DNA of 64,000 nucleotides from Daphnia pulex. Lineage: Eukaryota; Arthropoda; Branchiopoda; Diplostraca; Daphniidae. The stretch spans positions 3,596,001 through 3,660,000 of the forward strand of contig NC_060019.1 of the NCBI RefSeq assembly GCF_021134715.1. The letters run 5' to 3'. This document shows, piece by piece, positions 57,801 through 64,000 of the stretch (positions within the stretch are counted from its first letter, which is position 1; every line of letters begins with the position of its first letter). The position numbers and the translations under genes were made by a program. The notes below the pieces were generated by a model. That model was not told the DNA's origin, did not search any database, and saw only the letters and a program-made list of their open reading frames with translations.

Positions 57801-60800
57801 CTCACAAATGCTCCCGAATCCTAACTGATTTGCAGTGTTTTCATGTCACGTCGATAGTGCCTTACTAAGAAATTGGATCAAGGTTCAAAAAAATAACTGT
57901 TAAAATCGTGTGTCACTCTGGTGTCAGTGTGACTGATGTAACCCCGATAATTAGAAGTAAATTAATTGTAATTGTGATTAGCCTTCATTGTTAGCGATAG
58001 CGTTTCAGTTAACTATGGTGTTCATCATTCGAGATACTATATTTTTAGTTAATCTCATTTCAATTGATATCCTCGTGAATTGTTGATTCACACGTGCTAT
58101 TGGCGGGGCTATTATTGTGATCGTGTCTTATTCTGCGCCGTATACTTAATTTTCTTAGCCTTCAATCTTTTTATTATCTTTGTGGCTCATCTTGGGTAAC
58201 AGAAATAGCTGAAACAAATGAAATTTTTTGTTTACCTTACCTTCCCCAGACAACTTCAAAAAATAAAGAAAGGTAATTATTATTGATATAAAATATCGGC
58301 CACTGTTAATTGGTTAACAGATCCGCTTAAAATGTTGTGTGTGACACGCTTTGTACTTCGGTCGAGCATGTGCGTGTACATAATGGACGCACTATGCATC
58401 GACTATCTTTCGCTAGAAATACTGATCAGAAACTGTCCTTCTCACATATCCATACGGAATACCAAACAGCGTCAAAATTGCTATGCCCTTTCAGGAACAA
58501 GTTACAGTACAACCGGTGCCGGAAATGGTTGAGAATCGGCCACATGGTACAACAAGATGTAACGGAAGAGGGAACAATTGCAAGAAATATTGGAAATCAC
58601 ATGTATACGTCAGACGAGAGCGAATGTATCACAAACTGTATCAACAGCAGTAGTCCGAGCCATGAAGTAGACTGTTAAAACTGCATAGGAAGATATAAAG
58701 AAGATTCTTTGAATGGCATCATTCGCAGGAATCTCAGTTTTTATCGGTAACAAGAAGAAAATGTCAAGCAACAAAGGTCTGTTCTTGATAGACTGAAGCC
58801 ACTGCTAATAAACGGCCTTATTGGGCAACACCGAGTATACCTCAACAGACCCTTTGGAATCACCAGATGGTAAAACTAGTCAGAACAACTCCTTTAGTGT
58901 TTCGCACCTTCCACACTCTCAAGAAAGATTGCCCAGAAGGACTGGCGTAGGATAGCTATTTTAGTTCACAAATCTCTAGAGTTCACACCAATGTGTTAAA
59001 ACTGCTGACTTCATAGAATCAATCAGAATCAAAATTTAATTCACTCATAATGGTTACATCGCCGTCCCCTCATTTTAGGTATCTAAAGGTGACTACGAAA
59101 TGGATGAAACGAACCATTAATGAGTTGGCCAAACGAATTCCTCACTGGTGGGGATCTCAGCTAGGAAAAATAAAGCGCTTATTGCGGAAAGAGGGCGTAC
59201 TTCATCTAAAAACGAGGGTGTAGAGACGTACAACATCAAAATATGTCAGTCTGTGTTATGTACAGCACCTACCGAAAGTCTTTGGAAGAGCGAGAGAACC
59301 TTATGCAAAAACGCTTTTTTTACAGTCCTCTCAGTGCTATGTTTTTCAACCAAATGTTTTGAAATTTGGTTGATATACTTTTCACAAAGATGTTGGATAA
59401 TTTTTGCATAAATATCTTTGATGGTCTTCCCAAAAAGAAACATATAGGCGACTGCATTCTTTACTTAGAGTAAATTGTTTTTCCGTCGAAAGAATCTCCC
59501 AAAAGCTGATTGTTTCCAAAAATAAAGTTCACATCGTAGCTTGGTTTGTGTTCTTCAGCAGATGGAATTCCAATAACCACGTTTCCAATCATTTGGCTCA
59601 TTACGTTGGTGGTTTCATCAACAGAGACTCAAATATTTTTACGTCATTACTTCATTAGCAATATATTCTTTATGGTTTTCATGATGCAGCCAAAAAAAGG
59701 ACGACATTTCACGTCTGATATTTCGTTTTCTTAAATTGTTGTTGGTGATACCAAAAATAATAAAACAGGGCACCTGGTTGAAGAACAAGATCGAGGTTAA
59801 CATTCACAATAATGAAAACTGTAAACGTAAAACAAAGAATCCCTTTTACTAAGAGCTTGCCAGAAGTATAATGGAAAACAAGTGATTTTAATGTATTGAG
59901 CTTTTGCTGAAGGTGCATGCCAATACAAAAGCTATCGACGAAAATTCTCTGAGCTCGTTACATCCCCCCCGTAACGAATGTTCATACAATTTTTATTTGG
60001 ATCAGATCGCTTCCGAATCCCGCGCAAAACGTTCCTAAAATATTATACGAACAATCTTGAATGGAAAGTTTGATAAGGAACAACGGGATGACCGGATCCG
60101 GTCAGCGTTTGAAATTTTTGCACCGTCCAACGCGTCAGCAATACCCTCAATCAGACTTCAGGCTTTTATAATTGAGAATTTCTTCCGGGATATCCCCTCA
60201 TATTACAACCCTCAAAAATTTCCATTTCATGAGTATCTCATCTGCTAAATTCATCTAAATTCATCTTTGAAATTGAACCTGTTATGTCAGTCTTTCTTAA
60301 TGAAATTTTTAGCAATTATTCGTTTTGAAACTCGTCAACTTTATGTTACTGCCTAACGTCTACACAATTAATAACATATTACGTGTTACCCAAATTTTTT
60401 TTCGGTAAATAAAACGGTTTCATTCTAGACTGTTCATTTAAAAGAAAACTGGTATGTTACGGATCTATGGCCAATGAACACAACCAAAGGATACACTCAG
60501 ATACACAATTAAATATTTTTGTCACACCAAACTAGAGTTGACTGGGATTTCTTTTGCCGGGACATCGCCATAGAAATGGTATTCAAATATTCAGAACAAA
60601 TCGGCGAACCTGGTATTGGCTTCGAGATTATACGAAAGCGAGCTCGACAAAAGTAAGCACCGTACCATGTGTGTTTAAGATTCAATTTTATTTTACAAAG
60701 TTCCAATGAAATTTGCTTGTTTGCTATCTTATTGGGAAATATCACCGAAGTAAACACGGTTAAAGGGTTAAACGTAAAAGTCATCTAGCAACCAAGTGCT

Positions 60801-63039
60801 CTGAGCTACAGCTAAATATACTTACAAGGTAGAATATAGTAAGGCGGCTATCTTATTTCATCCCATCTCAGAAAAACCAGTCAATCACATTTATGCTGCG
60901 AACTACACATAAATGAATGTTCCTTGCCACTAGCGCTTCCGGATTATTTCTCTACGCAAAACCACACAGATTTTCTTCATAGGGAAGTTCTGCTTGTTGC
61001 TTTTTCTATGGGCAAATCTACTATTTATTCTCATTATTGTGGCGATGGACATCAATCAGTTAAAAGTTTTGCTGCACACACGTTTACCTGAGATGACATT
61101 TGGTTTCTTAGATGTTCAAACAAAAACTCAAAAGTTTTTCCAAGATATAGTAAAAAATCTACTCGTTTATGTAATTTCCTATGTTATTCTCCAAAGCTAC
61201 ATTAAAGAATGCCATAGTCATTGCTGTCACTTCCCATTCTTCCGTATTCTCTTCGCTGGATCTCACCATCGAATAACGATGACATCATTGCTATCGTTAG
61301 AGAAGTCACATCATTGATTATTCTGGAATTTCAAACAAAACAAGACATTACGATTCTCAGCTACAGATATTGGAATTTTCAAATCAATAGCTATCAGATT
61401 TACTTTTCCATCATACATTCAAATTCCAATAACTAATGATTTTTTTCATTTTTGCTTACTTGTGAAATTTTGACAGAGTTATTGCCAGGCAATGGGGATG
61501 AGGACTTGTTGTTATGTGAAAGATTGCATGCAAACAATTTTCACACATCGAACAACATTGTCGATTTTATTATCAGTTTGATTTCCATTTGCTTTGAATT
61601 TGGTATTAATTTTTGTATAGTTGTTCAAAGTGCATTTAGTAAGAATTGATATTTATAGAGCAGAATAGTTCCAGACTACTCCGATTAGTTTATTTTTCGT
61701 TTTTAAAATTTATTTCTTGTTGTTGGCTTATCTATACTTGAAATACTACCATTGAGGCTTGGTTGCTTTCAAGGGCGAGTCTAGTTTCGTTCGACCACTC
61801 TAAAAATCTTTTCGAGAAAACGAGCAATTACGAGAGTGACACACAATTAAAAAAGCCAATCATTCGTCCAAGCTGATGACAGCCGTTTAGTATATTTGTA
61901 AAAGTGCACGTTAAATATGTGTTACATTATTATTATTATTATACAAATGAGAAAATTACGGAGAATTCTGTTAGAAAACCACAAGTATAAAAAAAAATCA
62001 ATCTTTTATTTATAATCTACCAAAAGAATTAAAGAACTTGAAGTTTTAATGTTTGTTTTCCCCAAATTAAGTTGCTGTTCTTTTCATTTTAATTGTGTTC
62101 CATTCTTGCAAGAGAGTTTACACTTTTACTTGTAGATATGCGTAATCCCTTATTTGAGTTCATTTAGCAATAACATCATTTTCACATTTAATTTACTCCC
62201 GACACTACTTACTCTAAGCTGGATAGAGCACTTTCGTTTGCGCTTGAAATAATTTTTGAAAAATTTATTTTTCATCAATTTAGCTTGGACAAATCCTCAA
62301 ATATTGCACGTAAAAAATACGCGGTTGATTAGAGACAGAAAAGGAGGGAGTTAACAGATGTAATACAGAAACCGTTAGTATTTTACTCCTCTTACTCTTA
62401 GATGGCATTGCAATAAATAATAACCTTTTTTCTGGAAGCACAAAAAATTATGACAATTGTCCTAAGCTTCTTTGAACTCGTTATCTTTTTAGTCAACAGG
62501 GCATGCGAACTCTGCTTGTTAGTCAAACAATTTAAGGCCGTTGTTACACGTAAAACTCACAAATATAGTTTAACCAAACATATATCCACGAACAAATTCT
62601 TGAACAGATTCTTTCTTCTTGTTCCTGTATTGTTGTTAACGCGAAAAACATCAACACGAACACAAAACGCAAAATCACACGATTGAAAGTTTCAAGATTT
62701 TAAAATTTTAAAATAAGATTTAATATAAATCAAGATTCAAAACAGACTTTGGACGTCACATTTCGCCAAAATTTCGAACAAGTAAATTTGAAAACATGGC
62801 TGAAGAAGATCAAGGTCATATGGTTGAATTTTAAACTAATTGATTTGTGTTGATAATTCAAGCTCGTTGATTACAGCGTGAATAAACGCAAATCGCAGGC
62901 ACACAAACCCGGTCAAACGAGTAAAAGCTTTAATCTTCAACGCCACGCCCAGAGCCAAATTTATACGCTGTTTTAACTACATTGATTTATAGAGGTTTTG
63001 TTGAGGTTTATAGTTACCACATTCAGCACTAGATGGAAC
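54858..63039. other. 8.2 kb gene-poor AT-rich stretch
   Basis: No gene is supported. It contains a two-copy 27-bp direct repeat (AATTCAGTATATCAGTCGCA) at about 56453-56500, a diverged direct repeat pair (about 56125-56330 and 57905-58120), a tagcgccttcgacaggg SINE-like word near 55522, and an ATT microsatellite at 61928-61942. The longest frames (58337-58678 +; 60994-61317 +) show no known motif. Confidence 0.5.
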
Positions 63040-63887
63040 TGTTGGTATTTCTGGGAAAATCAACCAAGACGACGTCAAACTTATGACTCGGACTTGAAGT
63101 GGTAGATCTCGACGTTGATGTGGAGAGGTTCCTTATTCTGTGTGGAACACTTGCAACAAGTAGATGTGTGAGAAATTACTGTGTGTCTAATCTAAAACGA
63201 GTCTAATCTCACTTACCTCCTATGCTAATAAGGAGAGAAAAACACACTCTATTCGACTGTAATCACTTAGACTAAACATCTCTGATATATAACTCTAACA
63301 ACATCCTTAGATAGATTTTCAGTTCGTGAAATGAATGCTCCATTTAACATTATTCCCAATAATTCATCTGAAAATTCATCTGATTCCGAGGAAGATCTTT
63401 CAGTTGGTGATGTACGAACATTGTCCATTTTAGACCGTGGATATTGAACTAAATTCAAATTCAAATGGTTAAACAATTAAGTCATCAGTGAAGTTAATTT
63501 ATATCACACAGATTAAGAATGCAACAACCAATAACTATAAACAGAGAACTATGTGATCAGTTTAGAGCTGGGAAATGAAACCAATGAAACATTCAAATCA
63601 ATTCAACGCGGTCTATCACCCTAATAGAATTACAATTTACTCGATAGGATAAACGCGAGATAAAAGAAGAGGGATATTTAGCTTTTTTTACGGTGACAGC
63701 GTACGATGTAGGAGTCCAACTCAGTCTTACTTGTTTCGATTCTATATAGGACTTGAGAGATTCATTCTATCAACTGACATGAAATCAGCTGTCAATTTCT
63801 TTTGATGCGTGAACGCTATCTGCGCTGAGATTGTGTGGATTAAACTATAAAACTTAGACTTAACATCCCTGATATATAACACCAACA
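63040..63887 (+). repeat. 5' LTR of a second Copia-type element
   Basis: Begins TGTTGGTA and ends ACACCAACA, inverted termini like those of the gag-only element's LTR, and is followed directly by the same GGTTATGGGCCCAG primer-binding site. The 5' limit is inferred from the TGTTGG terminus because the 3' LTR lies outside the window. A TGATATATAAC word occurs twice (near 63283 and 63870). Confidence 0.75.
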
Positions 63888-64000
63888 GGTTATGGGCCCA
63901 GATTTTGCCATACCGTTAAAGAACTTATCAGAATGGCTCAATAACTACTCTTTGGATGCTATAAAGCAATTAAGAAAGGTTGATGGCACTCAATTCACTA
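63888..64000 (+). CDS. gag: Copia-type element gag start, cut by window end
   Basis: The primer-binding site itself contains an ATG (63892) whose frame reads GPDFAIPLKNLSEWLNNYSL and stays open for 36 codons to the window edge. The hydrophilic helical start fits a Copia gag, but the fragment is short. The rest of the element is beyond the window. Confidence 0.45.

Noticed and set aside
58337..58678. 113-codon ORF in the gene-poor tract
   Set aside because: No motif, no splice support and overlapping frames of similar length; treated as chance.

Overview
The window looks like nuclear DNA of a small-genome arthropod, most likely a branchiopod crustacean such as Daphnia. The evidence is short GT-AG introns of about 50-90 bp, animal housekeeping genes, abundant decayed transposable elements and no operon structure. 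The species call is inference: I know the gene families but could not run a search.

Left third (1-15.7 kb) is gene-dense and conserved. In order there are: the 3' three quarters of a Niemann-Pick C1 cholesterol transporter (NPC1, + strand, two competing last exons); a Rab8-type small GTPase (- strand, complete, six exons); a TMEM268-like membrane protein (+ strand, two alternative sets of 3' exons made by exon duplication); and a complete ALDH8A1 aldehyde dehydrogenase of the kynurenine pathway (+ strand, ten exons). All exon phases in these four genes close without conflict. NPC1 and Rab8 both belong to endolysosomal/vesicle traffic, but nothing in the sequence shows co-regulation.

The middle (15.8-48.3 kb) is accessory. 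It holds a 1.2 kb fold-back inverted repeat, a pre-miRNA-like hairpin, tRNA-derived SINE-like pieces, a 376 bp MITE, and a tandem family of three small coiled-coil genes I do not recognise, plus a fourth promoter-like copy. Further right are a B-box/CxC zinc-finger remnant, a 2.38 kb direct segmental duplication (30156-32533 and 45961-48340) carrying the C-terminal part of a broken Hsp110-family gene, and a repeat-rich unknown gene broken by a TIR element. An LTR element encoding only gag sits in an intron of that unknown gene. Last come a decayed Copia pol, an R2-like non-LTR fragment and a hAT transposase fragment.

The right third (48.3-64 kb) contains a short orphan ORF with its own poly(A) signal abutting the duplication, a PDZ-PH-PH gene with several disabling lesions, an inverted repeat pair flanking about 3 kb of unrecognised gene fragments, then about 8 kb of AT-rich sequence with no gene I can support. 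The window ends inside a second Copia-type element: an 848 bp 5' LTR, primer-binding site and the first codons of gag.
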